64,000 nucleotides of DNA from Thiobacillus sp. SCUT-2 (GCF_035621355.1 NZ_CP141769.1:310001-374000), one strand, 5' to 3'; positions 53,656 to 63,253 are shown, counted from the first letter of the stretch. Program-made: numbers and translations. The notes: generated by a model not told the origin, from the sequence alone.

Positions 53656-55191
53656 ATGGAACAACTGTTGCAGCAAATTCTTGCCTATGCGAAGGCTGCC
53701 TGGCAGCGCCGCTGGTGGGGCGTGGCGGTGGCGTGGCTGGTATGCCTCGTCGGCTGGACCTGGGTGATGATGATGCCCGACCGGTATCAGGCGTCGGCAC
53801 GCGTGTATGTCGACACGCAGACCCTGCTCAAGCCCTTGCTGGCCGGGCTCGCCGTCGAGCCCAACGTCGAGCAGCAGATCAAGCTGATGACGCGCCAGCT
53901 GGTGAGCCGGCCGACGCTGGAAAAGGTGGCGCGGATGACGGATCTCGACGTGAAGGCGAAGACGCCCGAGCAGACCGAGGCGATGCTGAACGAGCTGGCG
54001 AGCAAGATCTCCATCGCGGACGCCGGCCGCGAGAATCTCTATACGATCAGTTATCAGGACGCCAGCGGTGACCTGGCGAAGAAGGTCGTGCAGTCGCTGT
54101 TGACCATCTTCGTCGAAAGCAGCCTGGGCAAGACGCGCCTGGACATCTCGAGTTCGCAGCGCTTCATCGAGGAGCAGCTGCAGCAATACGCGCAGAAGCT
54201 GAACGAGGCGGAGAACGCGCTCAAGGATTTCAAGCAGAAGCATATCGGCATGATGCCGGGGCAGGGGGGCGACTACTACGCGAAGCTCGCCGACGTCAGC
54301 GGCCAGGTGCGGCAGGCCCAACTGGATCTGCAGGAGGCCGTGAACCGTCGCAACCAGCTCAAGCGCCAGCTGGCGGACGAGGAACCTGAGCTGAGCGCCG
54401 CCGCAGCAGCCAGCGCGGATACCAGCGAAATCGACGGCCGCATCCAGGCGCTGCAGAAGCAGATGGACCAGCTGCGCCTTCAATATACCGACCTGCATCC
54501 CGACGTGCAGGCGACCAAGCGCCTGATCGAGAAGCTGCAGGCCGACAAGAAGGCCGAGCAGGCGAAGCGCAAGGCCGATCCGACGGGCGCGAAGATACAG
54601 AATCCGGTCTACCAGCAGCTCACGCTGTCGATTGCCGAGGCGGATGCCACCGTGGCTTCGCTGCAGGCGCGCGTCTCGGAATACCAGCGTCGCTACGGTG
54701 AGCTGCGCAGCGCCTCCAACATGATTCCGCAGGTCGAGCAGGAATACACGCAGCTGACGCGGAACTACGACGTCTACAAGCAGAACTACGACGACCTCCT
54801 GAAGCGCCGCGAATCCGTCACCATGTCGGGCGAGGTCGAGAGCAAGACCGACACTGTCGATTTCCGGGTGATCGATCCCCCCTTCGTGCCGAGCAAGCCG
54901 GCCTGGCCGAACCGGCCCCTGCTGCTGTCGCTGGTCGGGCTGGGCGGCCTCGCAGCCGGGACGGCGTTTGCCTTCCTGCTGAGCCAGCTTCGCCGTACCG
55001 TGACCGACCGCCGCGTGCTGCGCGAACTCACCGGGCTGCCGCTGCTGGGCGCCGTATCGCGGGTGGAGACCGATGAGACCCGCCGCCGCAAGCGCAAGGG
55101 CCTGCTGACGTACCTGGCGGCGCTGGGCAGCCTGATCGCCGCCTACGGGGCCGTGATGATCCTGCAGCTGGTCGTCTCGCGCGCGGGCTAG
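53656..55191 (+). CDS. Exosortase-A-system polysaccharide chain-length determinant (Wzz-like)
   Basis: A 511-residue inner-membrane co-polymerase. Helix 1 (about 20-37) is followed by the Wzz domain (Y-Q-A-S-A-R-V-Y-V-D-T-Q-T-L-L), a long periplasmic coiled coil (about 170-390) and P-P-F-V-P-S-K-P-A-W-P-N-R before helix 2. A third hydrophobic helix ends the protein. It controls polymer length together with the kinase encoded next, nine bases downstream. Confidence 0.92.
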   Translation: MEQLLQQILAYAKAAWQRRWWGVAVAWLVCLVGWTWVMMMPDRYQASARVYVDTQTLLKPLLAGLAVEPNVEQQIKLMTRQLVSRPTLEKVARMTDLDVKAKTPEQTEAMLNELASKISIADAGRENLYTISYQDASGDLAKKVVQSLLTIFVESSLGKTRLDISSSQRFIEEQLQQYAQKLNEAENALKDFKQKHIGMMPGQGGDYYAKLADVSGQVRQAQLDLQEAVNRRNQLKRQLADEEPELSAAAAASADTSEIDGRIQALQKQMDQLRLQYTDLHPDVQATKRLIEKLQADKKAEQAKRKADPTGAKIQNPVYQQLTLSIAEADATVASLQARVSEYQRRYGELRSASNMIPQVEQEYTQLTRNYDVYKQNYDDLLKRRESVTMSGEVESKTDTVDFRVIDPPFVPSKPAWPNRPLLLSLVGLGGLAAGTAFAFLLSQLRRTVTDRRVLRELTGLPLLGAVSRVETDETRRRKRKGLLTYLAALGSLIAAYGAVMILQLVVSRAG

Positions 55192-55199
55192 GAGGGAAC

Positions 55200-56147
55200 A
55201 TGAGCATCATTGAAAAAGCGGCGGGCAAGCTTGGCATGGGCGGCGCCCACGCCGCGCCCCGCGAGGGCGAAGGCCATAATGGCGCGCACGATGCCAGCCT
55301 GATCGAGAGCGCGCTCAACAAGCAGCGCGTCGGCCAGGCGGCGCCGGCGGAGCCGGTGGGGCCGGTGGGGCCGGTGGACAAGGTGCCCGACACCCGGGCG
55401 ATGGAAGGCGAAAGCCAGATGCAGTCGATCAACCTGGCGCGCCTGCACCGCATGGGGGTCGTCGCGCCGGATGCGGAAAAGAGCCAGATCGCCGAGGAGT
55501 TCCGCATCATCAAGCGCCCCCTCATCGCCAACGCCTTCGGCCAGGGCGCGGCGCGCGTCAAGAACGGCAACCTCATCATGGTCACCAGTTCGCTGCCGGG
55601 CGAGGGCAAGAGCTTCTGCGCCATCAACCTGGCGATCTCGATGGCGATGGAAATGGACCGCACCGTGCTGCTGGTCGATGCCGACGTCGCCAAGCCGCGC
55701 GTACCCGAATACCTCGGCATCCACGCCGACAAGGGACTGCTCGACGTGCTGCAGGACAAGGACCTGAAGCTGTCCGACGTGCTGATCCGGACCGACATCG
55801 CCAAGCTTACCGTGCTGCCGGCCGGCCGCACCTACAAGCGCGCGACCGAACTCCTCGCGAGCGCCGCGATGACCCGCCTGGTCGAGGACATCGGCAACCG
55901 CTACCCGGACCGGATCATCCTGTTCGACTCGCCGCCGCTGCTGGCGACGAGCGAATCCAGCGTACTGGCGACGCACATGGGGCAGATCGTGATGGTGGTC
56001 GAGGCCGAAAAGACGTCGCAGGAAGCGGTGCGCGAGGCGCTGGGCCACATCCAGTCGTGCGAGGTGGTGGGGATGCTGCTGAACAAGACGACGCCCACCC
56101 CCGGCGCGGACTACTACTACGGCTACTATGGCAGCTATGGCAAATAA
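55200..56147 (+). CDS. Exosortase-A-associated tyrosine autokinase
   Basis: A 315-residue BY-kinase. Walker A is S-L-P-G-E-G-K-S (131-138), Walker A' is L-L-V-D-A-D-V-A-K-P, and Walker B is I-L-F-D-S-P-P-L-L. The C-terminus is a Tyr cluster (D-Y-Y-Y-G-Y-Y-G-S-Y) where autophosphorylation occurs. Residues 1-90 form a variable, partly Pro/Gly-rich region. It regulates the chain-length protein by phosphorylation cycles. Confidence 0.92.
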   Translation: MSIIEKAAGKLGMGGAHAAPREGEGHNGAHDASLIESALNKQRVGQAAPAEPVGPVGPVDKVPDTRAMEGESQMQSINLARLHRMGVVAPDAEKSQIAEEFRIIKRPLIANAFGQGAARVKNGNLIMVTSSLPGEGKSFCAINLAISMAMEMDRTVLLVDADVAKPRVPEYLGIHADKGLLDVLQDKDLKLSDVLIRTDIAKLTVLPAGRTYKRATELLASAAMTRLVEDIGNRYPDRIILFDSPPLLATSESSVLATHMGQIVMVVEAEKTSQEAVREALGHIQSCEVVGMLLNKTTPTPGADYYYGYYGSYGK

Positions 56148-57702
56148 GCCCGATGGCGCCAGCGCGCGGGGTGCCTGGCGGGCAGCGCGGCTCGCCCTGG
56201 TACTGGGCCTTGCGGGCGCGCCTGCCGCGCATGCCATCGAGTGGCGCGTCGAGCCGTCCGTGCGCGCAACGGCGACCTATACGGACAACGTCAGGCAAAG
56301 CGCCAGCAACACCCAGGATGCGCTGATCCTCAGCGCGACGCCGAGCGTCATGCTGCGCTCCGAGGGATCGCGCCGGCTGCAGGCCAGCCTGCAGTATGGC
56401 TTTACCGGCGTGTCGCGCTTCGGCGGCGACAGCAGCGACAATCTCTATCACATGCTGAACGCGCTCGGCAAAGCCGAGCTGGTCAAGGATTTCCTGTACG
56501 TCGACGGGGCCGCGCACATTTCGCAGGAACTCATTTCCATCCTCGGTTCTCCTGCCGATGCCACGACCAACAACAGCAACCGTACGACCGTCGGAACCTA
56601 CTCGATCAGCCCCTATGTCCAGCACCGCCTCGGCACCTTCGCCATCGCGCAGGCGCGCTACACGGCGAGCGGGGCGATGTTCCAGAACAATGTGGCGGCC
56701 AATTCCAGCATCAATGCCTTTACGGCGAGCCTGCTCAGCGGAACCCGCTTCAACGACCTGAGCTGGGGCCTCAACTATTCCCTGCGCAAGGCGCAGAACC
56801 GCAACGCCGCCGACACCACGCTGGAGAGTGCGAACGTGACGGCGGGCTACGCCCTGAGCTCCCATTTCCGCGTGTTCGGCATGGTGGGGCAGGACTGGAA
56901 CGACTATCTCAGCACGACGGGCACGAGTGGCTCGTTCTACAGCGCGGGGGTCGGCTGGTCGCCGACGCGGCGGACCAGCATCGAGGCATCGGCCGGCGAG
57001 CGCTACTTCGGCCGCACCTTCAGCCTGGCGGCCACGCACCGAACCCGGATGTCGCGCTGGAATGCGAGCTATTCCGAGAACGTCAGCGACATCACCCAGC
57101 AATTCCTGGCGCAGAGCAGCCGCATCTTCTGGCTGTGCGGCGCCAATCTGAATCTGGTGGAAACCGCTGACCTCACGAATCCGGCCCCGGGGAGTTGCAT
57201 CGGCCCCATCTCCGCGGGCCAACTGGCTACGGCATACAGCAGCCTCGGGGTGAGCACCTCCGACTTGATCGCTGCGGGCCTGCTGAACATCGCGACCACG
57301 AGCGGCATCTACGTGATCAAGAACGCCCGCGCGGGGGTGTCATGGGACGTCGGCCGCCTGAGCTACGGGCTCGTGCTGACGGACACCAGGCGTCTCTACC
57401 AGGCGCTGGCTGGCGCGGAGGATCGCGTGCAGGCGGTGATCGGTTCCGTGTCCTATCGCCTGTCGGCCCAGACCACGGCCACCGGCGGGCTTTCGCTGAC
57501 GCGCAACACCGCGGATGCGCTGGTGACGGGCGGGGCGCCGCGCCAGGACGACATCCTCAGTGTCAGTCTCGGCCTCAACCGTCGCTTCGACGACAAGCTC
57601 GACGGCGCGTTGATATTCCGCCACACCCATCGCGATTCGAACCTTGCCAGTGCAACCTACGACGAAAACGCGCTCACGGCCCTGGTCAACATGCGCTTCT
57701 GA
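56137..57702 (+). CDS. PEP-CTERM-system-associated outer-membrane beta-barrel protein
   Basis: About 521 residues. A Sec signal ends A-A-H-A-I-E; the mature start contains A-T-A-T-Y-T-D-N-V. The rest is beta-rich and ends N-M-R-F with aromatic-alternating strands, as in the outer-membrane proteins linked to exosortase A loci (TIGR03016-type). It probably helps secrete the polysaccharide. The start is uncertain: ATG 56137 or 56128, both within the kinase end. A sigma-54 promoter for the next gene follows its stop. Confidence 0.83.
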   Translation: MANKPDGASARGAWRAARLALVLGLAGAPAAHAIEWRVEPSVRATATYTDNVRQSASNTQDALILSATPSVMLRSEGSRRLQASLQYGFTGVSRFGGDSSDNLYHMLNALGKAELVKDFLYVDGAAHISQELISILGSPADATTNNSNRTTVGTYSISPYVQHRLGTFAIAQARYTASGAMFQNNVAANSSINAFTASLLSGTRFNDLSWGLNYSLRKAQNRNAADTTLESANVTAGYALSSHFRVFGMVGQDWNDYLSTTGTSGSFYSAGVGWSPTRRTSIEASAGERYFGRTFSLAATHRTRMSRWNASYSENVSDITQQFLAQSSRIFWLCGANLNLVETADLTNPAPGSCIGPISAGQLATAYSSLGVSTSDLIAAGLLNIATTSGIYVIKNARAGVSWDVGRLSYGLVLTDTRRLYQALAGAEDRVQAVIGSVSYRLSAQTTATGGLSLTRNTADALVTGGAPRQDDILSVSLGLNRRFDDKLDGALIFRHTHRDSNLASATYDENALTALVNMRF

Positions 57703-57716
57703 GCGGCCCGGCGGAA

Positions 57717-57732
57717 TGGCACGGGCGTTGCT
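57717..57732 (+). promoter_or_regulatory. Perfect-consensus sigma-54 promoter inside the polysaccharide operon
   Basis: TGGCACGGGCGTTGCT matches TGGCACG-N4-TTGCT at every conserved base (GG 57718-57719, GC 57730-57731, ten bases apart). It lies 15 bases after the outer-membrane gene and 44 bases before the ATPase start. Confidence 0.85.
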
Positions 57733-57775
57733 GTACGGGTAGCGGGGATGCGCGTGTTCAGATAACGGATTGTCC

Positions 57776-58819
57776 ATGTACGAAGACTATTACCGCTTTA
57801 GCGCCAAGCCGTTCCAGCTCAATCCCGACCCGCGCTTCTTCTTCGGGTCGAAGGGCCACAAGCGGGCGATGGCCTACCTGGATTACGGCCTCTCGCTCGG
57901 CGAGGGGTTCATCGTCATCACCGGCGAAGTGGGGGCCGGCAAGACGACGCTGGTGCGCAACCTGTTCCGGCAGCTGGAGGCGCACAACCTCGTTGCGGCG
58001 CAACTGGTGTCGACCCAGCTCGATGCCGAGGACACCTTGCGCAGCGTGGCGGCGAGCTTCGGCCTCGAGCACGAGGGGCTGACCAAGTCGGCGCTGCTGA
58101 AGAATCTCGAGACCTTCCTGGGAACGGCGGCACGGCAGGGCAAACGCGCGCTGCTGGTCGTCGACGAGGCGCAGAACCTGACGCCGCGCGCGGTCGAAGA
58201 GCTGCGCATGCTGTCCAATTTCCAGAACGACGACCGCTCGCTGATCCAGACCTTCCTGCTGGGGCAGCCGGAGTTCCGCGGCATCCTGCAGAGCCCGGAC
58301 ATGCAGCAGCTGCGCCAGCGCGTCGTGGCTTCCTACCACCTGGGGCCGCTCGATGCGGACGAGACGCGCGGCTATATCGAGCACCGCCTGCGCACGGTGG
58401 GCTGGCAGGGCACGCCGGGCTTCGACAGCGAGGCGTTCGCTGCGTTGCATCGCTTCACCGGCGGAATCCCGCGCCGCATCAACACGACGTGCGACCGTCT
58501 GCTCCTGTTCGGATTTCTCGAGGAAAAGAGCCATTTCGGCGAGGCGGAAGTGGGCGAGGTGATCTCGGACCTGCGAAGCGAGGTTGCGCATCAGGAATTC
58601 CAGGGGGCCACCGGTGTCGGCGCTTCCCAGCCCGCCCAGCCTGCGGGCCTGCTGCACCAGGAAGACACGGCGCGGCTTGCGCAGCGCATCGACCAGGTCG
58701 AGCGCTCGGTGAATCGCATCCTGCCGATCGTGCGCAAGATCCTCTACACGGTCAGCGAACGCCACCCGACGACGGACGACGACGGCACGCAGCCGGAAAA
58801 TTTCGACGCCACCCATTGA
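57776..58819 (+). CDS. XrtA/PEP-CTERM-system-associated AAA ATPase (ExeA-like)
   Basis: A 347-residue AAA+ ATPase. Walker A is G-E-V-G-A-G-K-T (50-57), Walker B is L-L-V-V-D-E-A-Q-N-L, and the sensor region contains G-G-I-P-R-R-I-N. It begins Y-E-D-Y-Y-R-F-S-A-K-P-F, as ExeA/general-secretion ATPases do. In exosortase A operons this ATPase (TIGR03015-type) always lies between the outer-membrane gene and wecB. The ATG at 57776 is chosen. It is the first gene behind the perfect sigma-54 site. Confidence 0.9.
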   Translation: MYEDYYRFSAKPFQLNPDPRFFFGSKGHKRAMAYLDYGLSLGEGFIVITGEVGAGKTTLVRNLFRQLEAHNLVAAQLVSTQLDAEDTLRSVAASFGLEHEGLTKSALLKNLETFLGTAARQGKRALLVVDEAQNLTPRAVEELRMLSNFQNDDRSLIQTFLLGQPEFRGILQSPDMQQLRQRVVASYHLGPLDADETRGYIEHRLRTVGWQGTPGFDSEAFAALHRFTGGIPRRINTTCDRLLLFGFLEEKSHFGEAEVGEVISDLRSEVAHQEFQGATGVGASQPAQPAGLLHQEDTARLAQRIDQVERSVNRILPIVRKILYTVSERHPTTDDDGTQPENFDATH

Positions 58820-58829
58820 CGATCCGGCC

Positions 58830-59951
58830 ATGACCCAGGTTCTGTGCATCGCGGGTGCGCGCCCCAATTTCATGAAGATCGCGCCGGTCATGGCAGCGCT
58901 CGCCGAGACCGGCATCAGCGCGCAGCTGTTGCATACCGGGCAGCATTACGACGCGGCGATGAGCGACAGCTTCTTCTCCGACCTGGGCATCCCGCCGCCG
59001 GACCACCACCTCGAGGTCGGCTCGGGCACGCATGCGGTGCAGACGGCCGAGGTGATGAAGCGCTTCGAGCCGGTGCTGGAAAGCGTGCAGCCGCAGGCGG
59101 TCCTTGTGGTGGGCGATGTCAATTCGACGCTCGCGTGCGCGCTGGTCGCGGCCAAGCGCGGCGTCCGCGTGATTCATGTGGAGGCCGGCCTCAGGAGCTA
59201 TGACCGCAGCATGCCGGAGGAGATCAACCGGGTGCTGACCGACCAGATCTCCGACCTGCTGTTCACGACCGAGCGCACGGCCCTCGCCAACCTGCAGGCC
59301 GAAGGCATCGACGCGTCGCGCGTCGAGTTCGTCGGCAATGTCATGATCGACACCCTCTATCGCAATCTGGAGCGCGCGGTGCCGGCGGCCCGAACCCTGG
59401 GCGCCGCATTGCCGCAGTATGCGGTGCTGACGCTCCATCGGCCTTCCAACGTGGACGATCCGGCGACGCTCGCCGCGCTGCTCGACGTCGTCGGCGAGAT
59501 CAACCGACGCCTGCCGGTGGTGATGCCGCTGCATCCGCGCACGCGCGGCAACGTCGAGAAATTCGGGTTGACCGCAAAGCTCGACGGCCTGCATATCCTG
59601 CCGCCGGTCGGCTACCTCGAGATGCTCGGCCTGATGCGCGACGCCCGGCTGGTGCTGACCGATTCCGGCGGCATCCAGGAAGAAACCACCGCCCTCGGCG
59701 TGCCCTGCCTCACGCTGCGCGATAACACCGAGCGCCCGATCACGATCGACGAAGGCACCAACACCCTCGTCGGGCCGAACCCGGAGGCGATCCGGGCCGC
59801 GTTCGCCGACGTGATGGCAGGCGGCGGCAAGGCCGGCCGCATTCCGGAATACTGGGACGGACGGGCGGCGATGCGCATCGCGCACGCGCTGCAGGGCTGG
59901 CTGCCGCAGAAGAAGGGTACGCACGCCCTGACGGGGATCCGGGTGGGCTGA
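58830..59951 (+). CDS. wecB: UDP-N-acetylglucosamine 2-epimerase (non-hydrolysing)
   Basis: A 373-residue GT-B fold epimerase that makes UDP-ManNAc from UDP-GlcNAc. It starts with I-A-G-A-R-P-N-F-M-K-I-A-P and has H-T-G-Q-H-Y-D, H-V-E-A-G-L-R, P-E-E-I-N-R, and T-D-S-G-G-I-Q-E-E, all typical. ManNAc is then a likely component of the polysaccharide or of its linkage. It overlaps the deacetylase gene (TGATG). Confidence 0.93.
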   Translation: MTQVLCIAGARPNFMKIAPVMAALAETGISAQLLHTGQHYDAAMSDSFFSDLGIPPPDHHLEVGSGTHAVQTAEVMKRFEPVLESVQPQAVLVVGDVNSTLACALVAAKRGVRVIHVEAGLRSYDRSMPEEINRVLTDQISDLLFTTERTALANLQAEGIDASRVEFVGNVMIDTLYRNLERAVPAARTLGAALPQYAVLTLHRPSNVDDPATLAALLDVVGEINRRLPVVMPLHPRTRGNVEKFGLTAKLDGLHILPPVGYLEMLGLMRDARLVLTDSGGIQEETTALGVPCLTLRDNTERPITIDEGTNTLVGPNPEAIRAAFADVMAGGGKAGRIPEYWDGRAAMRIAHALQGWLPQKKGTHALTGIRVG

Positions 59952-60790
59952 TGAAGAACGCCATGTCGATTGACGTCGAGGACTATTTCCAGGTGTCGGC
60001 CTTCGCGCCGCACATTCGACGCGAGGACTGGGACGCGCTGCCGTGCCGCGTCGAGCGCAACGTCGACACGATCCTCGCGCTGCTCGACGAGGCCGGTGCC
60101 AGGGCGACCTTCTTCACCCTCGGCTGGATCGCCGAGCGCCATCCGCAGGTCGTGCGCCGCATCGTCGACAACGGCCACGAGCTTGCGAGCCATGGCTACG
60201 GCCACCAGCGGGCGAGCGACCTCACGCCCGCGCAGTTCCGCGACGACGTCAGCCGCGCCAAGGCCATCCTCGAGGACCTCGGCGGGGTCGCCGTCCGCGG
60301 CTATCGCGCGCCCAGCTTCTCCATCAACCGCGGGAACTGGTGGGCGGTCGAGGCGCTGCAAAGCGCCGGCTATGTCTACAGCTCGAGCATCTACCCCGTG
60401 CGCCACGACCACTACGGCATGCCCGACGCACCGCGTTTCCCGCACCGTCCGAACGGCGCGGAGGGGATTCTCGAAGTGCCGCCGACCACGCTGCCGCTGC
60501 TGGGCCGCAACCTGCCGGCCGCGGGCGGCGGGTGGTTCCGCCTGCTGCCCTACGCGGCTTCGCGCTGGATGCTCAGGCGCGTCAATGCGTGCGACGGGGC
60601 GCCGTGCATGTTCTATTTCCATCCGTGGGAGCTCGATGCCGAGCAGCCGCGCCAGTCCGGACTGCCGGCGAAGACGCGCTTCCGTCATTACGTGAACCTG
60701 AGGCGGATGCCGGGCCGGCTGCGCCGGCTGCTGCGCGATTTCGAATGGGATCGCGTCGACCGGGTGTTTCTCGAGGGCGGCTGCCAATGA
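59951..60790 (+). CDS. XrtA-system polysaccharide deacetylase
   Basis: A 279-residue NodB-type carbohydrate esterase. It begins M-S-I-D-V-E-D-Y-F-Q-V-S with the metal-binding Asp, and has the H-x3-H motif in E-L-A-S-H-G-Y-G-H and Y-R-A-P-S-F-S. No signal peptide is present, so it probably works on lipid-linked or cytoplasmic precursors. It removes N-acetyl groups from amino sugars, in keeping with wecB upstream. It overlaps both neighbouring genes. Confidence 0.9.
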   Translation: MKNAMSIDVEDYFQVSAFAPHIRREDWDALPCRVERNVDTILALLDEAGARATFFTLGWIAERHPQVVRRIVDNGHELASHGYGHQRASDLTPAQFRDDVSRAKAILEDLGGVAVRGYRAPSFSINRGNWWAVEALQSAGYVYSSSIYPVRHDHYGMPDAPRFPHRPNGAEGILEVPPTTLPLLGRNLPAAGGGWFRLLPYAASRWMLRRVNACDGAPCMFYFHPWELDAEQPRQSGLPAKTRFRHYVNLRRMPGRLRRLLRDFEWDRVDRVFLEGGCQ

Positions 60791-61857
60791 ACCGGCTGGC
60801 CGATCCCCTTCCGGCGGCCGACGTGGGCGCGGGCGTCAGCGTCCGCATGCTGGGCGCGCAGGAAGGCGCGCGCTGGGATGCCTACGTGAATGCGCATCCG
60901 GACGCGACGTTCTTCCATCGCGCGGGCTGGCGGCGCGTGATCGAGGCGGCGTTCGGCCACCGCACCCATTTCCTGCTGGCGGAGCGCGGCGGCGAGATCG
61001 TCGGCGTGCTGCCGCTGGCGGAAATCAGGAGCCGCCTGTTCGGCCATGGCCTGGGGTCCCTGCCGTTCTGCGCCTACGGCGGCATCGTGGCCGACCACGA
61101 CGCCGCCTTCCGCGCCCTCGACGCCGCGGCACAGTCACTGGCGCAGCGGCTCGGCGTCGGCGCGCTGGAATATCGCAACCAGGCGCCGCAGCATGCGCAT
61201 TGGCCGACCAAGGACCTGTACGTCACCTTCAGGAAGGTGATCGCGCCCGAGGTCGATGCGAACCTGAACGCGATTCCGCGCAAGCAGCGCGCCATGGTCA
61301 GAAAGGGCATCAAGGCGGGCCTCGTCGGTGAAATCGACGGCGACACGTCCCGCTTTTTCCGGGCGTATTCGGCGAGCGTTCATCGCCTCGGCACGCCGGT
61401 GTTCTCCCGCAAGTATTTCCGGCTGCTCAAGGAAGAATTCGGCAGCGACTGCGAAGTGCTTACCATCACGCAGGACGGCAAGTTGATCGCCAGCGTGCTG
61501 TCGTTCTACTTCCGCGACGAGGTGTTGCCGTATTACGGCGGCGGCGTCGACGCGGCCCGTGCCGTCGCCGGCAATGACTTCATGTACTGGGACCTGATGC
61601 GGCGTGCCTGCGAGCGTGGCCTCAAGGTGTTCGACTTCGGGCGCAGCAAGCGCGGCACCGGCTCGTTCGACTTCAAGAAGAACTGGGGCTTCGAGCCGAC
61701 GCCGCTGTACTACGAATATTTCCTGGTGAAGGACACCGAGGTTCCGGAGGTCAACCCGCTCAACCCGAAATACCGGCTTTTCATCCAGGCCTGGAAGAAG
61801 ATGCCGCTGGCGCTGGCCAACGTGATCGGGCCGCACATCGTCAAGAACCTGGGGTAG
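60787..61857 (+). CDS. XrtA-system FemAB-like acyl/aminoacyl transferase
   Basis: A 356-residue protein of the FemAB/GNAT-like family linked to PEP-CTERM systems (TIGR03019-type). It contains F-H-R-A-G-W-R-R-V-I-E-A-A-F-G, P-F-C-A-Y-G-G and F-G-R-S-K-R-G-T-G-S-F-D-F-K-K-N-W-G-F, the family signature. It presumably adds an amino-acid or acyl group to the polymer. The start overlaps the deacetylase (ATGA). The operon is interrupted afterwards by a 172-base repeat-bearing gap. Confidence 0.88.
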   Translation: MNRLADPLPAADVGAGVSVRMLGAQEGARWDAYVNAHPDATFFHRAGWRRVIEAAFGHRTHFLLAERGGEIVGVLPLAEIRSRLFGHGLGSLPFCAYGGIVADHDAAFRALDAAAQSLAQRLGVGALEYRNQAPQHAHWPTKDLYVTFRKVIAPEVDANLNAIPRKQRAMVRKGIKAGLVGEIDGDTSRFFRAYSASVHRLGTPVFSRKYFRLLKEEFGSDCEVLTITQDGKLIASVLSFYFRDEVLPYYGGGVDAARAVAGNDFMYWDLMRRACERGLKVFDFGRSKRGTGSFDFKKNWGFEPTPLYYEYFLVKDTEVPEVNPLNPKYRLFIQAWKKMPLALANVIGPHIVKNLG

Positions 61858-61939
61858 TGTGCAGCGTGAATATTCTGCTTGCCCGCGCATTGGCCACCGC
61901 CGTGCCGCCCTCTGATGGAACCTCTGACCAATCGACTAA

Positions 61940-61997
61940 GCCCGCAAGCGGGCAAGTCGCTGGTTATCCCCAACCCTCTCCCGCTTGCGGGAGAGGG
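61940..61997. repeat. Two palindromic repeats between the FemAB and glycosyltransferase genes
   Basis: GCCCGC-AA-GCGGGC (61940-61953) and CCCTCTCCCGC-TT-GCGGGAGAGGG (61974-61997, 11-bp perfect arms). The second resembles the element inserted in gatB. It could also act as a transcriptional attenuator or RNA stabiliser. Confidence 0.75.
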
Positions 61998-62029
61998 GGC
62001 AGAGGCTTCGCTTCGCGAGCCCGAAGCGC

Positions 62030-63253
62030 ATGAGCGAAGGCCTGCTGTTTCTCGCGCACCGCATCCCGTATCCGCCCAACAAGGGCGACAAGATCCGTTC
62101 GTTCCACCTCCTGCGCCATCTGAGCACGCGCTACCGCGTTCATCTCGGCGCCTTCGTCGACGATCCCGCCGACTGGCAGTATCGCGAGGCGCTGCGGCCC
62201 TACTGTGCGTCGGTCAGGCTGGTGCCGCTGCACCCGCGCCGGGCGCGGCTGGCGAGCCTGGCGGGCCTGCTGACCGGCGAGGCGCTGACCTTGCCTTATT
62301 ACCGGAGCGGCGCGCTCAGGCGCTGGGCCGCCGCCCTGGCGGCCGACGGTACCGTGACGCGCGGGCTGGCCTTCTCCTCGGCGATGGCGCAGTTCATGCC
62401 GCCCGGGCTTGCGCGCCGGGTGCTCGACATGGTCGATGTCGATTCCGACAAGTGGACGCAATACGCGCCGACCCAGCGCTGGCCGTTGTCGTGGCTGTAT
62501 GCGCGCGAAGGCCGCAAGCTGGCGGCGTGGGAGGCGCGGGTGGCCGGGTGTTTCGACGCGACCTTGCTGGTATCGCCCGCCGAGGCGGCCTTGCTGCGGC
62601 AGCGCGTGCCGGCGGCATGCGACCGCATCGGCGTGTTCGAGAATGGCGTCGACGCCGAGTATTTTTCGCCGGTCCGGGACTATCCGGATCCCTATGCGGC
62701 CGGGCAGATCAGCGTGGTGTTCACCGGCGCGATGGACTACTGGCCGAACGTGGATGCCGTCAGCTGGTTTGCCGAGCGGGTCTTTCCTGCGGTCCGGGAG
62801 GCGGTCCCATCGGCCCAGTTCACGATCGTCGGCAGCCGGCCTGCCGAAGACGTGCTTGCGCTGGCGCGCCAGCCCGGCGTCGTGGTGACCGGCAGCGTAC
62901 CCGACGTCCGCCCCTGGCTTGCCCATGCGGCCTGCGCCGTGGCGCCGCTGCGCATCGCGCGCGGCGTGCAGAACAAGGTGCTGGAGGCGATGGCGATGGC
63001 CCGTCCCGTAGTCGTCACGCCGCAGGCGGCCGAAGGGATCCATGGTGCGCCGGGGCGCGATTTCGTGGTTGCGGCCGACGCAGCCGGGTTCGCCGCGGAA
63101 GTCGTCGCGGCGCTGCGTCTCCGGGCTTCCGTGCCGCAGGCGCGCGCGCGCGTGCTGGCGCAGTATGACTGGACCCGCAACGTGTCCGCCGTCGATCCGC
63201 TGCTCGAGGCGGCTTCACCGGCCGCCCCCCTTCTGGAGACCTGCCCCGCATGA
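62030..63253 (+). CDS. Exosortase-A-system glycosyltransferase (GT4-like)
   Basis: A 407-residue GT-B glycosyltransferase. It starts L-L-F-L-A-H-R-I-P-Y-P-P-N-K-G-D-K-I-R-S, with the conserved glycine-rich acceptor loop, and has V-F-T-G-A-M-D-Y-W-P-N-V and P-L-R-I-A-R-G-V-Q-N-K-V-L-E-A-M-A-M, the nucleotide-sugar pattern of TIGR03087-type PEP-CTERM sugar transferases. The start at 62030 follows the repeat gap. It overlaps xrtA by four bases. Confidence 0.9.
   Translation: MSEGLLFLAHRIPYPPNKGDKIRSFHLLRHLSTRYRVHLGAFVDDPADWQYREALRPYCASVRLVPLHPRRARLASLAGLLTGEALTLPYYRSGALRRWAAALAADGTVTRGLAFSSAMAQFMPPGLARRVLDMVDVDSDKWTQYAPTQRWPLSWLYAREGRKLAAWEARVAGCFDATLLVSPAEAALLRQRVPAACDRIGVFENGVDAEYFSPVRDYPDPYAAGQISVVFTGAMDYWPNVDAVSWFAERVFPAVREAVPSAQFTIVGSRPAEDVLALARQPGVVVTGSVPDVRPWLAHAACAVAPLRIARGVQNKVLEAMAMARPVVVTPQAAEGIHGAPGRDFVVAADAAGFAAEVVAALRLRASVPQARARVLAQYDWTRNVSAVDPLLEAASPAAPLLETCPA

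Noticed and set aside
61891-61906. TGGCCACCGCCGTGCC as a sigma-54 promoter for the glycosyltransferase gene
   Set aside because: Only the GG-N10-GC spacing is kept; in GC-rich DNA such matches arise by chance and the -12 element lacks TT.
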